Shown here: in pieces, positions 49,505 to 58,023 of the stretch | Layout of the letters: the number at the start of each line of letters is the position of its first letter | Position numbering within the stretch: position 1 is the stretch's first letter | NCBI GenBank assembly: GCA_027365565.1 | Contig: DAHXMI010000006.1 | Location: 29,195 to 93,194 of the forward strand | Reading direction: 5' to 3' | Length of the DNA: 64,000 nt | Source of the DNA: JAMCYG01 sp027365565 | GTDB lineage: Archaea > Micrarchaeota > Micrarchaeia > Micrarchaeales > Micrarchaeaceae | Made by a program: the position numbers and the translations under genes | Notes under the pieces: generated by a model | Databases searched by the model: none | The model's input: only the letters and a program-made list of their open reading frames with translations | Told to the model about the DNA's origin: nothing

Positions 49505-50188
49505 TCAACTCGTTATCTTTACCTGTGCCTTTCCCTGCGTCAGGCCGTTTATCTTGTCGAAGAACTCGTCCCTTAGCCCTGCCGGAAACTCTAGGCTGGC
49601 CTGAAGCGAGCCGTCGGAGAGCCATTTCTCCGCCTTTATGTTGTAGTGCTTCAGCATACCGAAGCACCTGTTCGCGTATTCCGGCGGCACTATCACATCC
49701 ATGCTCACATTTGCGAACTTTATCGGCAATATGACGCTGAGCTTTTTGACTATCTCATCTATCTGGTCGCTTGCGCTCCTCATCGGGTCGATGTATATTT
49801 TCGCCTGCTCTATCGCGTTAGCTACCCTCATCGGCGGATTCGGCGTGTTAGTCCTTGGGTCTATCGAGTTCTTGGATATTATCTCTATTACCTGCTTCTT
49901 CTTTTCCTCTGCCAGTTTCTTCTGCTGCTCCGATGTTATGGGCACGTGCCCCTTCTTAAGTATTATGTCGACGATTTTTGCCAAGTCTGTCGTGCCGAAC
50001 GCAGCGGATATCTTGCTGTCGCTCTGCTCCTCGCCCTTCTTCGCGTCCCTGAATACCCCCTCTGTTTCGAGGACGCTGAGCGGATCGCTGCGCGTGCCGG
50101 TTATGTATTCGTACGCCATATCGGCGTCGACAAGTATCTCAAAATCGTCGTTTCCGCGGCTGTATTTTGCAATAACGACCTTTGACAT
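49505..50188 (-). CDS. sdo1: SBDS/Sdo1 ribosome maturation factor
   Basis: Helps release the anti-association factor aIF6 during 60S-like subunit maturation. The 227 residues show VVIAKYSRGNDDFEILVDAD, VFRDAKKGEEQ, HVPITSEQQKKLAEEKKKQV, GTTDLAKIVDIIL, PPEYANRCFGMLKHYNIKA. Three-domain layout is normal. It lies between psmA and rrp4, the conserved archaeal order that links proteasome, ribosome maturation and RNA decay. Confidence 0.95.
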   Translation of the reverse strand: MSKVVIAKYSRGNDDFEILVDADMAYEYITGTRSDPLSVLETEGVFRDAKKGEEQSDSKISAAFGTTDLAKIVDIILKKGHVPITSEQQKKLAEEKKKQVIEIISKNSIDPRTNTPNPPMRVANAIEQAKIYIDPMRSASDQIDEIVKKLSVILPIKFANVSMDVIVPPEYANRCFGMLKHYNIKAEKWLSDGSLQASLEFPAGLRDEFFDKINGLTQGKAQVKITS

Positions 50189-50215
50189 CACATCACATGC
50201 TAAAAGGAGGCAGAA

Positions 50216-50911
50216 TCAGAGATATGTGGCTATCTTCTCTGGGTTGAACACCTCAAACCCGTTGCTCCTTGTTATTATTGAAACATCAAGATTATTCTCC
50301 TTTATCTTGGACTCGGCGCTCTTCTTTATTGCTTCTATACCAAGGCTCACCGCATTGTCTATGCTCATGTTGTCCTTGTAGCCGCCAGCGAGCACCTCGC
50401 CTGCTATCTTCTTCCCCATGCCTATCGCATCCGCCTTGTAACCCATCGGGGTTGCAGAGGGGTCTACCTCGAAGAGCATCGGAGAGGCGTTTATTCCGCC
50501 TATGAGCAGCGATACCGCATAAGGCCTAACGCCCCCATACTGCGTTGCTACCTGCATGTCATCCGATATTTCCCTCGCGAGCGTCTCTACCGATTCTGTC
50601 TCGCTGTAGACCATCCTGTGCGTCTGAGTCTTGTTTCGCATGCTGCCTATGAGATGTAGGCCGTCCGAGACTATCCCGCTGTAAGTAGAACCTATGTGCG
50701 AGTCGACCCTGAATATCTTCTGGAAGGTCTCAGGCACGACGAGCGGCTCTGTTATGTTCTTGTGCGCGGCGAGCACTATCGCATCCTTCGCTATTATGCC
50801 TACTGCCGTAGCTCCCTTCCTGACAGCAGCCTTGGCGTACTCCACCTGGAAAAGCTGCCCGTCCGGGCTGAACATCATGCCTCTGTCATATGCCTGTACG
50901 TTCGGATACAT
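50216..50911 (-). CDS. psmA: Proteasome alpha subunit
   Basis: The outer ring subunit of the 20S proteasome, 231 residues. The N-terminal gate helix begins NVQAYDRGMMFSPDGQLFQV followed by EYAKAAVRKGATAVGI, and later VRPYAVSLLIGGINASPMLF and SATPMGYKADAIG. These are typical alpha-type signatures. No beta subunit is visible in the window. It heads the psmA-SBDS-rrp4-rrp41-rrp42-eL43-rpoP run. Confidence 0.95.
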   Translation of the reverse strand: MYPNVQAYDRGMMFSPDGQLFQVEYAKAAVRKGATAVGIIAKDAIVLAAHKNITEPLVVPETFQKIFRVDSHIGSTYSGIVSDGLHLIGSMRNKTQTHRMVYSETESVETLAREISDDMQVATQYGGVRPYAVSLLIGGINASPMLFEVDPSATPMGYKADAIGMGKKIAGEVLAGGYKDNMSIDNAVSLGIEAIKKSAESKIKENNLDVSIITRSNGFEVFNPEKIATYL

Positions 50912-51013
50912 TCATTTCACCATGTGATAAACGCGATTTTATACCGTAAGAATCGAATTATAGTTTAATTTCTTATGCACCTTTATAATGTTTTGCATGC
51001 ATTTGGGGAGGGG

Positions 51014-51049
51014 GGAGATAGGGATAAAATGGCAGCAAAGACTATCTCC
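51014..51049 (-). terminator. Hairpin after peroxiredoxin gene
   Basis: A perfect 8-base inverted repeat, GGAGATAG (51014-51021) and CTATCTCC (51042-51049), lies just past the peroxiredoxin stop on the minus strand. On that strand it is followed by a C-rich stretch (complement of GGGAGGGGGG) and then A/T sequence. It separates peroxiredoxin from psmA, whose promoter (for example TTTATAATG, 50982-50990) lies beyond. Confidence 0.55.
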
Positions 51050-51059
51050 TCCGTTCCTC

Positions 51060-51584
51060 TCACTTCTTGATCTTGAGGGTTTCCTCCCCTGGCTTCCAGT
51101 TGACTGGACAAAGCCCTCCTGATTGGAGCGCAAGCAGCACCCTGAGAGTCTCCTCGGTGCTTCTGCCAACGTTGTCGTCAGTTACGACCATGTACTTTAT
51201 GATGCCGTCCGGGTCTATTATGAACAGGCCCCTCATAGCGTTGCCAGAGGCCTCGTTAAGCACGCCGTACTTCGTGGCTATCTCTCCCTTCCTATCGGCT
51301 ATCATCGGGTACTTTATGCCTTTCAGCCTTGGATCGGTCTCGAGCCACGCCTTATGGACGTACTCAGTATCACGGCTAACCGCCAGTATCTCCGCGTTCT
51401 TGCCCTGGAACTCCTTGTAATCCTTCGCGAAGCCCTCCAGCTCGGTGGGGCACACGAAGGTGAAGTCCGCAGGATAGAAGAAAAGCACAACCCACTTGCC
51501 CTTGTAGTCGGCAAGCCTGACCTTCCCGAAGTCGTTTTCCCTGTACGCCATCGCCTCGAAATCCGGAGCACGTATACCTATCAT
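51060..51584 (-). CDS. 2-Cys peroxiredoxin (AhpC/TSA)
   Basis: Reduces peroxides with thioredoxin-type partners. The 174 residues carry the peroxidatic Cys in FYPADFTFVCPTELEGFAKD near residue 44 and the resolving Cys in SGGLCPVNWKPGEE near the C-terminus. The active-site Arg is in RDTEYVHKAWLETDPRL, followed by GLFIIDPDG. Thioredoxin at 44710 and the DUF929 protein are possible partners. It forms a single-gene unit. Confidence 0.95.
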   Translation of the reverse strand: MIGIRAPDFEAMAYRENDFGKVRLADYKGKWVVLFFYPADFTFVCPTELEGFAKDYKEFQGKNAEILAVSRDTEYVHKAWLETDPRLKGIKYPMIADRKGEIATKYGVLNEASGNAMRGLFIIDPDGIIKYMVVTDDNVGRSTEETLRVLLALQSGGLCPVNWKPGEETLKIKK

Positions 51585-51837
51585 CCATATCCACCTATTC
51601 TTATGATGTTTTCCCTGATCTTTTTCTGTTTTACGTCGTAAATTCCTGCCCTTCAGCGCTGTGCGTCATGGGTCTAGGCCAATAAAAACAAGCCATAATT
51701 ATTTACTTCCAACCTAATTTTTAAGCTTTCCTTAGGGGGTGTTTAGCCAGATACAAGTATTGACCGGTTAGCATTTTTAAGCGTGCCAGAGAATTTGGAG
51801 CGGTGGTAAGAATGGGGAAACGAAATCAAGCAGAAAG

Positions 51838-52164
51838 ATGTCAGAGTTGATAGCCGGCTTCCTGCGCAGCCACGTCGACAACCAGTCCTACGCGACGTTG
51901 GCGGCAGATCCAGAGAAGGCGCTCCTAGACTTGGTGGAATCGGACCAGGAGGTGGCGACAGCGGCGGCTTCCAACCCCTCCATTGCGCGCATAAGGGTGC
52001 GCAGGAACGGCTCCTCAATAGCGCACATAATAGCCAGGCGCGGGGCCACTGAAGCCAAGATGCAGCTTTCGGCCCTGCCGGGGCGCATCCTGGGCATGAA
52101 GGACGAGGAGGGCAACACGGTATGGGACCTTCTGAGCATGAGCGTCAACTCGTCGTACGTGTGA
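51838..52164 (+). CDS. Small ankyrin-like repeat protein
   Basis: A 108-residue protein with at least one ankyrin-like unit: RVRRNGSSIAHIIARRGATE followed by DEEGNTVWDLLSM. The DxxGNTVxDLL end and the SxAHxxARxG start match ankyrin helices. The N-terminal half is alanine-rich and helical. The 250-base gap upstream (51585-51837) holds a TATA-like stretch and a 12-codon reading frame (ATGGGGAAACGAAATC, 51811-) but no gene I can support. Real coding status is moderate. Confidence 0.55.
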   Translation: MSELIAGFLRSHVDNQSYATLAADPEKALLDLVESDQEVATAAASNPSIARIRVRRNGSSIAHIIARRGATEAKMQLSALPGRILGMKDEEGNTVWDLLSMSVNSSYV

Positions 52165-52328
52165 GCATGGCACACATAGGAATTCCATGAGAGTGCGGCA
52201 ATCGCCGCAAGGGTAGCCAGTACTCCCATCATATTATCCCACACTCATGGTTCCCCTAACTCCCGCAAAGGAATAATAATGCTCGCGGGCAGATTTATGA
52301 ATGGGCAAGGGCGACCCAGGTACATATC

Positions 52329-53171
52329 ATGATTGAGACCAAGAGCCTGAAGAAACGCTATCACGACGGCACGTTCGCGCTCAAGGGGGTGAACCTGAGG
52401 CTTGGAAAGCGAATGACAACCGTCATAGGCAGGAACGGCGCAGGCAAGACGACACTGATGCGCATACTCTCGACGCAGCTGCTGCCGACTTCTGGTACGG
52501 CGACGATAGACGGTCTTGACGTAGTGAAAGACACCAAAGCCATCAGGAAGAAACTCGTCAGCATACCCCAGGAAGCAAGCCCGATGGGCTTCCTGACGCC
52601 GATGGAACACCTCAAGACATACCTTCTTGCGAGGGGCGCAACCCTGGGCAATGCCTCAAGGGACGCAGAGAACGCTCTCCGCGCGCTTGAGATGTGGGAT
52701 GCAAGGAACACCCCTTCAGACATGCTCTCAGGAGGCATGAAGCACAAAATATTCGTGGCCATGGCCCTCGCGGCCAACGCCGACGTTGTGTTCCTCGACG
52801 AGCCGACAACTGGCCTCGACCCACTATCCAGGCTTGAGGTATGGGGTGCAATGCGCATGCTGGAGGGCACTGTGGTTCTCACCACTCACTACATGGACGA
52901 GGCGCAGGAGCTCTCCGAAGAGATAGCAATGGTCGATGGGGGCAAGTGCATAGGCTTCGGCACAGTGAACGGCATGCTTGGCAGGTTCAGGGGCATGGTG
53001 AGGGTCGAGACGCAGAGCCCTGGAGTGAAGAGCAGGTACACCGTTGGCAACATGAAAATAAAATATGTGAAGCGTCGCGAGGCGGAAGGCTACGTGAGCA
53101 AGGGCTACACGATAAAGCCGATAACACTCGAGGACCTTTTCGTTATAAGGGGTGTGGAGCTTGAATCTTAG
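52329..53171 (+). CDS. ABC exporter ATPase subunit
   Basis: A 280-residue ABC ATPase: Walker A IGRNGAGKTTLMRIL, Q-loop VSIPQEASPMGFLTPMEHL, signature DMLSGGMKHKIFVAMALAAN, Walker B VVFLDEPTTGLDPLSRLE, and LTTHYMDEA with the switch His. The DRA-like C-terminal extension fits an export system of the DrrA/NatA type. It overlaps the permease gene by 20 bases. A drug, lipid or ion export role is typical; the substrate is unknown. Confidence 0.92.
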   Translation: MIETKSLKKRYHDGTFALKGVNLRLGKRMTTVIGRNGAGKTTLMRILSTQLLPTSGTATIDGLDVVKDTKAIRKKLVSIPQEASPMGFLTPMEHLKTYLLARGATLGNASRDAENALRALEMWDARNTPSDMLSGGMKHKIFVAMALAANADVVFLDEPTTGLDPLSRLEVWGAMRMLEGTVVLTTHYMDEAQELSEEIAMVDGGKCIGFGTVNGMLGRFRGMVRVETQSPGVKSRYTVGNMKIKYVKRREAEGYVSKGYTIKPITLEDLFVIRGVELES

Positions 53172-53883
53172 GTTCATAGGGGCGTTCACGTGGTACTACG
53201 GCATAAATGCCATACCGAGAGGGATGTCCTACGTAATATCCTCGATAATATATCCGTTGGTGTTCCTGTTTTTGGTAACAATATTCTCGGCCGGCAGGCT
53301 GATAGACTTCGCAGTGATCGGCGGCTTCCTCTCGATAATCGCAACCAACGCAATATACGGCAGCTCCGATGCCGCATTCCAACGCATACAGCTAAGGATA
53401 CAGGACCTCTTCGTGGCAACGAGCCTGACCCCATTCGACTACTCTTTCGGACTGACGTTCAGCTATCTCGCGACGGCCCTGCCCGGCCTGCTGATATACG
53501 GTCTGATAGCCGCGTATCTTGGGATATTCTCGGTGCTGCCATTCCTTGCGTTCGTCGGGGTGATGCTTCTGCTGCTCGTCGCAGCGATGTCGGTTGCGGT
53601 AGTGATAACGAGCTTCATAAAGCATGTCCGCAACCTCTGGGGGATAATATCGATAGTGAGCGTGGTGCTGACGATGGTGCCGCCAACCTTCTATCCATAC
53701 GTCATACTGCCAAAGTGGGCGCTATACCTTCTCATGATATCGCCTGTAACACCTGCCGCGATGCTCAGCCAGGGGCTATTCGGCCTTGAGGCCATGCCTT
53801 GGTATGCGCTGCCGGTGCTCGTCATCGAGACGCTCGTTTACTTCACCATAGCAATGCGCATGTCGGGCTGGCGCGAGAAGTAG
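53152..53883 (+). CDS. ABC-2 type exporter permease
   Basis: A 243-residue membrane protein with about six hydrophobic helices and the ABC-2 core segment AFQRIQLRIQDLFVATSLTPF followed by FSYLATALPGLL. It pairs with the ATPase at 52329. GTG 53152 overlaps the ATPase; a TTG at 53161 gives MNLRFIGAF and is also possible. The pair forms a two-gene exporter. Confidence 0.88.
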   Translation: MWSLNLRFIGAFTWYYGINAIPRGMSYVISSIIYPLVFLFLVTIFSAGRLIDFAVIGGFLSIIATNAIYGSSDAAFQRIQLRIQDLFVATSLTPFDYSFGLTFSYLATALPGLLIYGLIAAYLGIFSVLPFLAFVGVMLLLLVAAMSVAVVITSFIKHVRNLWGIISIVSVVLTMVPPTFYPYVILPKWALYLLMISPVTPAAMLSQGLFGLEAMPWYALPVLVIETLVYFTIAMRMSGWREK

Positions 53884-53954
53884 TCCTGACTGCCGAAACA
53901 AAGAAACAAAATAAGTTCGATCCGGGCTATCTACCGATTGTGCCTTCCTGCTCT

Positions 53955-54467
53955 CTAGCCTGGCCCTGCAGTCTTGGCAACATAAAACCTGATCTTATTA
54001 AGGACGTCCATTTTTGTCTTTGCGCTCGCCTCTATCCTCCTCACCGCACTGCTTATAGGGAGGATCTCGAACGACTCGTGCTCTTCAGACAGCCTTATGC
54101 GCCCTGCCTCTTCTTCGGTTATGTATGCAAGGTAGTACACGACCTTCTTCCTGATGTGCATCGGCGCGCCGTTCCCGGTCGGCTGGTCGAACTCGAACTT
54201 CACCTCGGTCTTGAACGATTTGTCAAGGCTCAGTCCGGTCAGGCCCACCTCCTCCGCGGCTTCCCTGAGCGCAGTCTCCGGTTCCGATTCACCATTCTCC
54301 ACGCCCCCTTTCGGCCCTATGTCTATGACCTCGCCGTAACCTGCAGGCCTCCCGTAATGGCTGTTGTTCTGCTTAATAAGCACGACCTTCGGCTCCGAAC
54401 CATGAGCGGGTTTCAACACCAGAACCACTCCTGCCGAGACCTTTATCCCTGCATCTTTCGATTTCAT
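53955..54467 (-). CDS. Nudix hydrolase
   Basis: A 170-residue Nudix protein with the box GGVENGESEPETALREAAEEVGL near residue 55 (catalytic Glu in REAAEEVG). A KVVLIKQNNSHYGRPAGYGE segment before it and RKKVVYYLAYITEEEAG after it resemble Ap4A hydrolase or dNTP-type Nudix proteins. Substrate unknown. It lies 13 bases after the RNase P subunit gene and may be co-transcribed with it. Confidence 0.85.
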   Translation of the reverse strand: MKSKDAGIKVSAGVVLVLKPAHGSEPKVVLIKQNNSHYGRPAGYGEVIDIGPKGGVENGESEPETALREAAEEVGLTGLSLDKSFKTEVKFEFDQPTGNGAPMHIRKKVVYYLAYITEEEAGRIRLSEEHESFEILPISSAVRRIEASAKTKMDVLNKIRFYVAKTAGPG

Positions 54468-54480
54468 AAAAATTACCTTT

Positions 54481-54804
54481 TTAGTCAGCGGCCCTGGCGC
54501 CGCCCATCAGCGCAGTCACGGTTCCCGACCTCTTCAGGGTGAACATCGCAATGCTGTTGCCCCCGATCCGTTTTATCATGGACAGCGCCACAATCAGGCT
54601 GCCCATTCCCTCTACAGTGCCGCTTATTATGAACCTGTTGCTGCCCTCACTCCTCTCGAATTTCGGATTCACGACATGGAACTGTATCTCCCCTATGCAG
54701 CGGAGCAGCTCGTTCTGCAGCTCGCGGCCGAAGTCCTGCGCCGCCGCGGTGTCTGCCGTGCATTCCACCAGCAGGTAATGCCTCTTCTCCTTAATCATCC
54801 CCAT
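54481..54804 (-). CDS. rnp2: RNase P protein component 2 (Pop5)
   Basis: A 107-residue Pop5 homologue, a protein subunit of RNase P. It begins KEKRHYLLVECTADTAAAQD and has NELLRCIGEIQFHVVNPKFE, RFIISGTVEGMGSLIVALSM, NSIAMFTLKRSGTVTAL. The alpha/beta sandwich and the RYL-like start are typical. It overlaps the rnp3 stop by 14 bases and is translated with it. Confidence 0.92.
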   Translation of the reverse strand: MGMIKEKRHYLLVECTADTAAAQDFGRELQNELLRCIGEIQFHVVNPKFERSEGSNRFIISGTVEGMGSLIVALSMIKRIGGNSIAMFTLKRSGTVTALMGGARAAD

Positions 54805-55333
54805 TCACCAGATATCCGTTTATCTCCCCTATGCTGTATCGCGCGTACTGCTCGTCCGCGCCAATCAGCTTCGCTATCTCAATGAGCTGTATCTTCGACA
54901 GCATCTCGTTTAACGACGAGGCCATGGTCGCGAACGCTACCCTTATCTTCCTCTTCTTCGCGAGCCTGAACAGCCTGGACGCCTTGTAGAGCATGCGCGC
55001 CCGCTTCGCTCCGTATGTGTTGGTTATCTCCTTCGTGCTTATGCAAAGCACGCAGTCGTTTGCTGCTATATCCTCAATCAGCTTCCTGTCAATCCTGAAT
55101 TCGCTTACATGGACTGCGGCGACGCCTTTCCTCACGAGGGCAGAAAGCTTTCCTGCGTCGGAACCGAATGCGATCGACCTCTTCTGCACGCTGTCGATGT
55201 TGTGCAGCCTGTCCGCATCTATCATACCTATGCCCCTGCCTACGACACCGAGCTGCTTGAACCCTATCATGCCTGCGAAGCCGCTATCGGTTTCGCATGA
55301 GTCCAGTACTATGTCGTAGGAATCCAATGACAC
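54791..55333 (-). CDS. rnp3: RNase P protein component 3 (Rpp30), short
   Basis: A 180-residue Rpp30 (PHP-like TIM barrel) subunit of RNase P. Segments: DIVLDSCETDSGFAGMIGFK, VRKGVAAVHVSEFRIDRKLI, CVLCISTKEITNTYGAKRA, KIRVAFATMASSLNEM. Most archaeal Rpp30 proteins are about 210-230 residues, so this one is compact. The rnp3-rnp2 pair is normally upstream of psmA; here the ABC and peroxiredoxin genes intervene. Confidence 0.9.
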   Translation of the reverse strand: MSLDSYDIVLDSCETDSGFAGMIGFKQLGVVGRGIGMIDADRLHNIDSVQKRSIAFGSDAGKLSALVRKGVAAVHVSEFRIDRKLIEDIAANDCVLCISTKEITNTYGAKRARMLYKASRLFRLAKKRKIRVAFATMASSLNEMLSKIQLIEIAKLIGADEQYARYSIGEINGYLVNGDD

Positions 55334-55375
55334 ACCTTCCTGTGTTGTTGATTGTTGGGAAAACGTAATGCTCGC

Positions 55376-56635
55376 TCATTCCGCCCGCTCTTCCTCTTTA
55401 TCGGGGCCTTCCCCTTCCTCTTCATCTGGTTTCTCCTGCTTATCGCCATTGATGCCGAAGAGCTCCCTGTCGAGCGCCTCCTTGGTCTTCGACGGCGGAT
55501 ACCTGAGCTTTATGAGCTTGGTATGCCCCCTTATGCCATGGCTCGAGTCGAATGAGTCTATTATGCCCTGCATTACCAGTTCAGAGAGGTATTTCCTGTA
55601 CCACCTCTCGCTCTTCGGGCTCTTGTGCAGCCCTGCGGATATGCCCCTGTACCTGTTGTAAATCTCGCCGCTGAATATGTAGGTGTCCACGCCGTTGACG
55701 AGCTTCTTGTAGGTTCCACCGCTCTGCGTGAGTTGCGCTATCGCATACAGCACGAGCTTCTGGTGCTCAGGCAGCGTCGCTATGACGTCGTAGACTATAT
55801 CGTTCTCAGAAAGCCTTATCGCGTCATCAGCTTCCTTCTGAGTTATCTTGTCCTGGCCGCGCTCCTCTGCCATCTCACCAGACTTGGTCAGTATCTTCAG
55901 CGAAAACCTCGCATCACCGCCCTCTTTGTACGCCTTTGACGCGATAATGTGCAGCAGTTCGTCTGCGATTACATTCTCCTTGAACCCCTTCGAGACCCTG
56001 TCCTTCAGTATCATGTATATTTCGTCAGCATTGTACGGCGGGAAGACCAGCTCGGTCTCGTAGAGTGCGGAAAGGCTTCGCGGGTCGAGCTCCTCCTTGA
56101 ACGATACCCTGTTCGATATGCCCATTATGGTGACTCCGCCTGCCCTTATGTCAGCGTTCAGCCTCGTCAGCGTGTATATGAGATCATCGAGATCCCTCAC
56201 CACGTCTATCTCGTCTAGCACGATCACGAGTATCTTGTTGTCCTCCTCCACCCAGCTGGCTATCCTCTCGTAGAGGTCTACGGCACCATATCCCCTTCTC
56301 GAGTACGTCGGCAGGTGATCGGATATCACCTTGCTGAGCACCCTGAACCGCGAGTTGTATATCCTGCAATTCACATATGATATCTTCGCCTTGCCATTGG
56401 GTATCTCATTGACCTCCTTGAGGACATACTGCGCGCACGATGTCTTTCCGGTACCTGTCTTGCCGTATATGAAAAGGTTCCTGCCTCGCTCCCCCTTCAG
56501 CGCCGGGGCTACCGCTCGCTCGATGCTGTTTATCTCCTTCTCCCTGTACCTGAGCTTCTTCGGTATGTAGTGCGGAGAAAGCACTTCGCGGTCGGCGAAT
56601 ACCGCAGACTCCCCAAGCATGTCTGTAAGTTGCAT
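55376..56635 (-). CDS. cdc6: Orc1/Cdc6 replication initiator
   Basis: A 419-residue AAA+ initiator. Walker A is NLFIYGKTGTGKTSCAQYVL, Walker B VIVLDEIDVVRDLDDL, sensor 1 ITIMGISNRVSFKEELDPRS, and sensor 2 GGDARFSLKILTKSGE. A winged-helix DNA-binding domain starts about residue 290 (TLPEHQKLVLYAIAQLTQSG). A charged Lys/Glu tail (EKPDEEEGEGPDKEEERAE) is unusual. It probably sits next to an origin of replication. Confidence 0.95.
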   Translation of the reverse strand: MQLTDMLGESAVFADREVLSPHYIPKKLRYREKEINSIERAVAPALKGERGRNLFIYGKTGTGKTSCAQYVLKEVNEIPNGKAKISYVNCRIYNSRFRVLSKVISDHLPTYSRRGYGAVDLYERIASWVEEDNKILVIVLDEIDVVRDLDDLIYTLTRLNADIRAGGVTIMGISNRVSFKEELDPRSLSALYETELVFPPYNADEIYMILKDRVSKGFKENVIADELLHIIASKAYKEGGDARFSLKILTKSGEMAEERGQDKITQKEADDAIRLSENDIVYDVIATLPEHQKLVLYAIAQLTQSGGTYKKLVNGVDTYIFSGEIYNRYRGISAGLHKSPKSERWYRKYLSELVMQGIIDSFDSSHGIRGHTKLIKLRYPPSKTKEALDRELFGINGDKQEKPDEEEGEGPDKEEERAE

Positions 56636-56656
56636 ACCCCCAACTCTTGGAAACTG
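56636..56656. other. Weak ORB-like element upstream of cdc6
   Basis: Directly upstream of the cdc6 ATG lies CCCCCAACTCTTGGAAACTG. Its reverse complement reads CAGTTTCCAAGAGTTGGGGG, with a TTTCCA half-site and a G-run as in origin-recognition boxes, but the spacing is shorter than the classic ORB and I see only one copy. The next about 80 bases are A+T-rich, as expected for an unwinding element. Confidence 0.3.
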
Positions 56657-56732
56657 TAGCCGATCGGCGAAGAATAATTCGCATCTCAGCTATAAATTAT
56701 TTACTAATAGACGCATGACACAGCACTCAATG

Positions 56733-57047
56733 TTATATCATCTTCGCTGCCCTGAGCCTGCCTATGTCCATCTGGCTGTATCTCCACATTATGTCGCCGC
56801 GCTCGTCGCCTTGGACGACCCATGGTTTAACTATGACCACGTCGCCCTCCTTTATCCAGAATCGCCTTCTGAGCCTGCCAGGTATGGAGCAGAGCCGCTC
56901 CTTCCCGTCGGTGCACCTGACCTCGAATCTCGCAGCGCCTGCTATCTTCGACACCGTCCCAAGAACCTCCCCGGCCTGCGGCCTCTTCAGCCTTTGGGAC
57001 TCATCGTTTTCTGGCGAGCCCCTCCTTTTATCAAAATTATTCCTCAT
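56733..57047 (-). CDS. eif1A: Translation initiation factor aIF1A
   Basis: A 104-residue OB-fold factor that helps bind initiator tRNA at the P site. The sequence QAGEVLGTVSKIAGAARFEV, CTDGKERLCSIPGRLRRRFW, IKEGDVVIVKPWVVQGDERG, DIMWRYSQMDIGRL is diagnostic. The N-terminus is a charged Asn/Arg/Asp stretch. It lies 13 bases after aIF2-beta; the two form a translation-initiation pair. Confidence 0.95.
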   Translation of the reverse strand: MRNNFDKRRGSPENDESQRLKRPQAGEVLGTVSKIAGAARFEVRCTDGKERLCSIPGRLRRRFWIKEGDVVIVKPWVVQGDERGDIMWRYSQMDIGRLRAAKMI

Positions 57048-57060
57048 TGTCGCTGCACCA

Positions 57061-57483
57061 TCAGTAGCTCTTCACTCCATATCTAGCGCCGCACGCTTCG
57101 CAGACGAGCTGCATCATCCCCCTTCCTCCGGATTCGAGGTGTGTGTCTGGCTTGTGGCATTCCCTGCATATGACATAGGTGTCGAAATAAGCGTGCATGC
57201 GCTTGTTGAGCTCCTCGTTCTGGAACCTACCGTTTATCATCAGCCTCTGGTCCTCGTAGCTCGTTGGTACGGCGAGCTCACGGCTGAGGTACTTCCCGAT
57301 CTCTTGGGGCGTCCTCCTCGCCCTATCCGCTATTACGCCTATGTTCCTTATTATCGTCTTCGTCCCCTGTACTATAGATTCGACGTCCGGTATCTTGAAG
57401 TCGACAGACTCCGCACTGAGGTGGGGCATGCGCTCGAATGCCCTGTCTAGGAATTCTATATATTGGTCTTTGCCGTCGCTCAA
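57061..57483 (-). CDS. eif2b: Translation initiation factor aIF2 subunit beta
   Basis: A 140-residue subunit of the initiator tRNA carrier aIF2. Seen: VQGTKTIIRNIGVIADRARR, PQEIGKYLSRELAVPTSYED, LMINGRFQNEELNKRMHAYFD, and the zinc ribbon VICRECHKPDTHLESGGRGM with VCEACGARYGVKSY. The zinc-binding CxxC pairs are complete. Paired with aIF1A. Confidence 0.95.
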   Translation of the reverse strand: MSDGKDQYIEFLDRAFERMPHLSAESVDFKIPDVESIVQGTKTIIRNIGVIADRARRTPQEIGKYLSRELAVPTSYEDQRLMINGRFQNEELNKRMHAYFDTYVICRECHKPDTHLESGGRGMMQLVCEACGARYGVKSY

Positions 57484-57558
57484 GGCTACACCTTACTTAT
57501 GCGGTAAATGTTAACACGCATATAATATTAATGCTTGTGCATTCTCGGCGCAGTGAAA

Positions 57559-57568
57559 CATATTTAAA
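57559..57568 (+). promoter_or_regulatory. TATA box of the SRP RNA gene
   Basis: CATATTTAAA lies about 26 bases before the predicted 5' end of the SRP RNA, the standard archaeal distance. The gap of about 100 bases upstream holds no gene. Confidence 0.55.
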
Positions 57569-57585
57569 CCAGGGCGCTTTTATTA

Positions 57586-57903
57586 TATGTGGCAGATAGG
57601 CGGGAAGCTAAGGGTTTTCCATACCGCAAATCCCTTTGGGCGGGCCAATGCTGACCAAGTGTCATGCCTTGTCTGCGGGCTTGCATGGAAATGCTGACGT
57701 CCTGCCTCTGATGATAGTGTGGCATGTGAACCAGGCCAGGCCGGAAGGAGCAACCTTAAGCGTGTCGTCGCTATGCTTCCGAGATACAGGGCCGAGTGGA
57801 AATGCAAACAACCTGCTTGCAGGGTATGGCGCAAGGCAGCTTCTGCCACTTTGCGCTCCTGCGTTTATGTCAGCGCGCACGGAACGTTATTATACCTTGC
57901 ATA
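57586..57903 (+). ncRNA. Signal recognition particle RNA (7S)
   Basis: The stretch has no convincing protein frame but folds as SRP RNA. The SRP54-binding helix 8 core is present: CCAGGCCGGAAGGAGCAACC (57731-57750) with the GGAA tetraloop inside CCGGAAGG. The ends pair (TATGTGG at 57586-57592 with CCTTGCATA at 57895-57903), giving helix 1. A TATA box lies at 57559-57568. A length near 318 fits archaeal 7S RNA. It targets ribosomes to the membrane. Exact ends are inferred. Confidence 0.85.
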
Positions 57904-57924
57904 GATAAATGAAATGCGTTGCAT

Positions 57925-58023
57925 GCTGGGATCGCCTAGTGGAACCGTAAGGCACTAAAGGGCGGCAGCCTGCTAAGCTGTTTGGCCGTCTGGCCTACGC
58001 GGGTTCGATTCCCGCTCCCAGCG
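57925..58023 (+). tRNA. tRNA-Ser (anticodon GCT) with 14-base D-loop insert
   Basis: Acceptor GCTGGGA pairs with TCCCAGC; discriminator G at 58023. The anticodon stem GCAGC/GCTGT encloses CTGCTAA, giving GCT. The variable arm TGGCC-GTCT-GGCCT and T-arm GCGGG-TTCGATT-CCCGC identify Ser. The D-loop carries about 14 extra bases (57943-57956) directly after its GG. That insert includes CCGTAAGG, a GNRA-capped mini-hairpin, and AGTG/CACT can pair around it. The situation mirrors tRNA-Leu in this window. Confidence 0.9.

Noticed and set aside
57583..57908. Overlapping reading frames of 60-90 codons on both strands
   Set aside because: The stretch folds as SRP RNA with a conserved helix 8 and has a TATA box. 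The frames lack family features and overlap each other.
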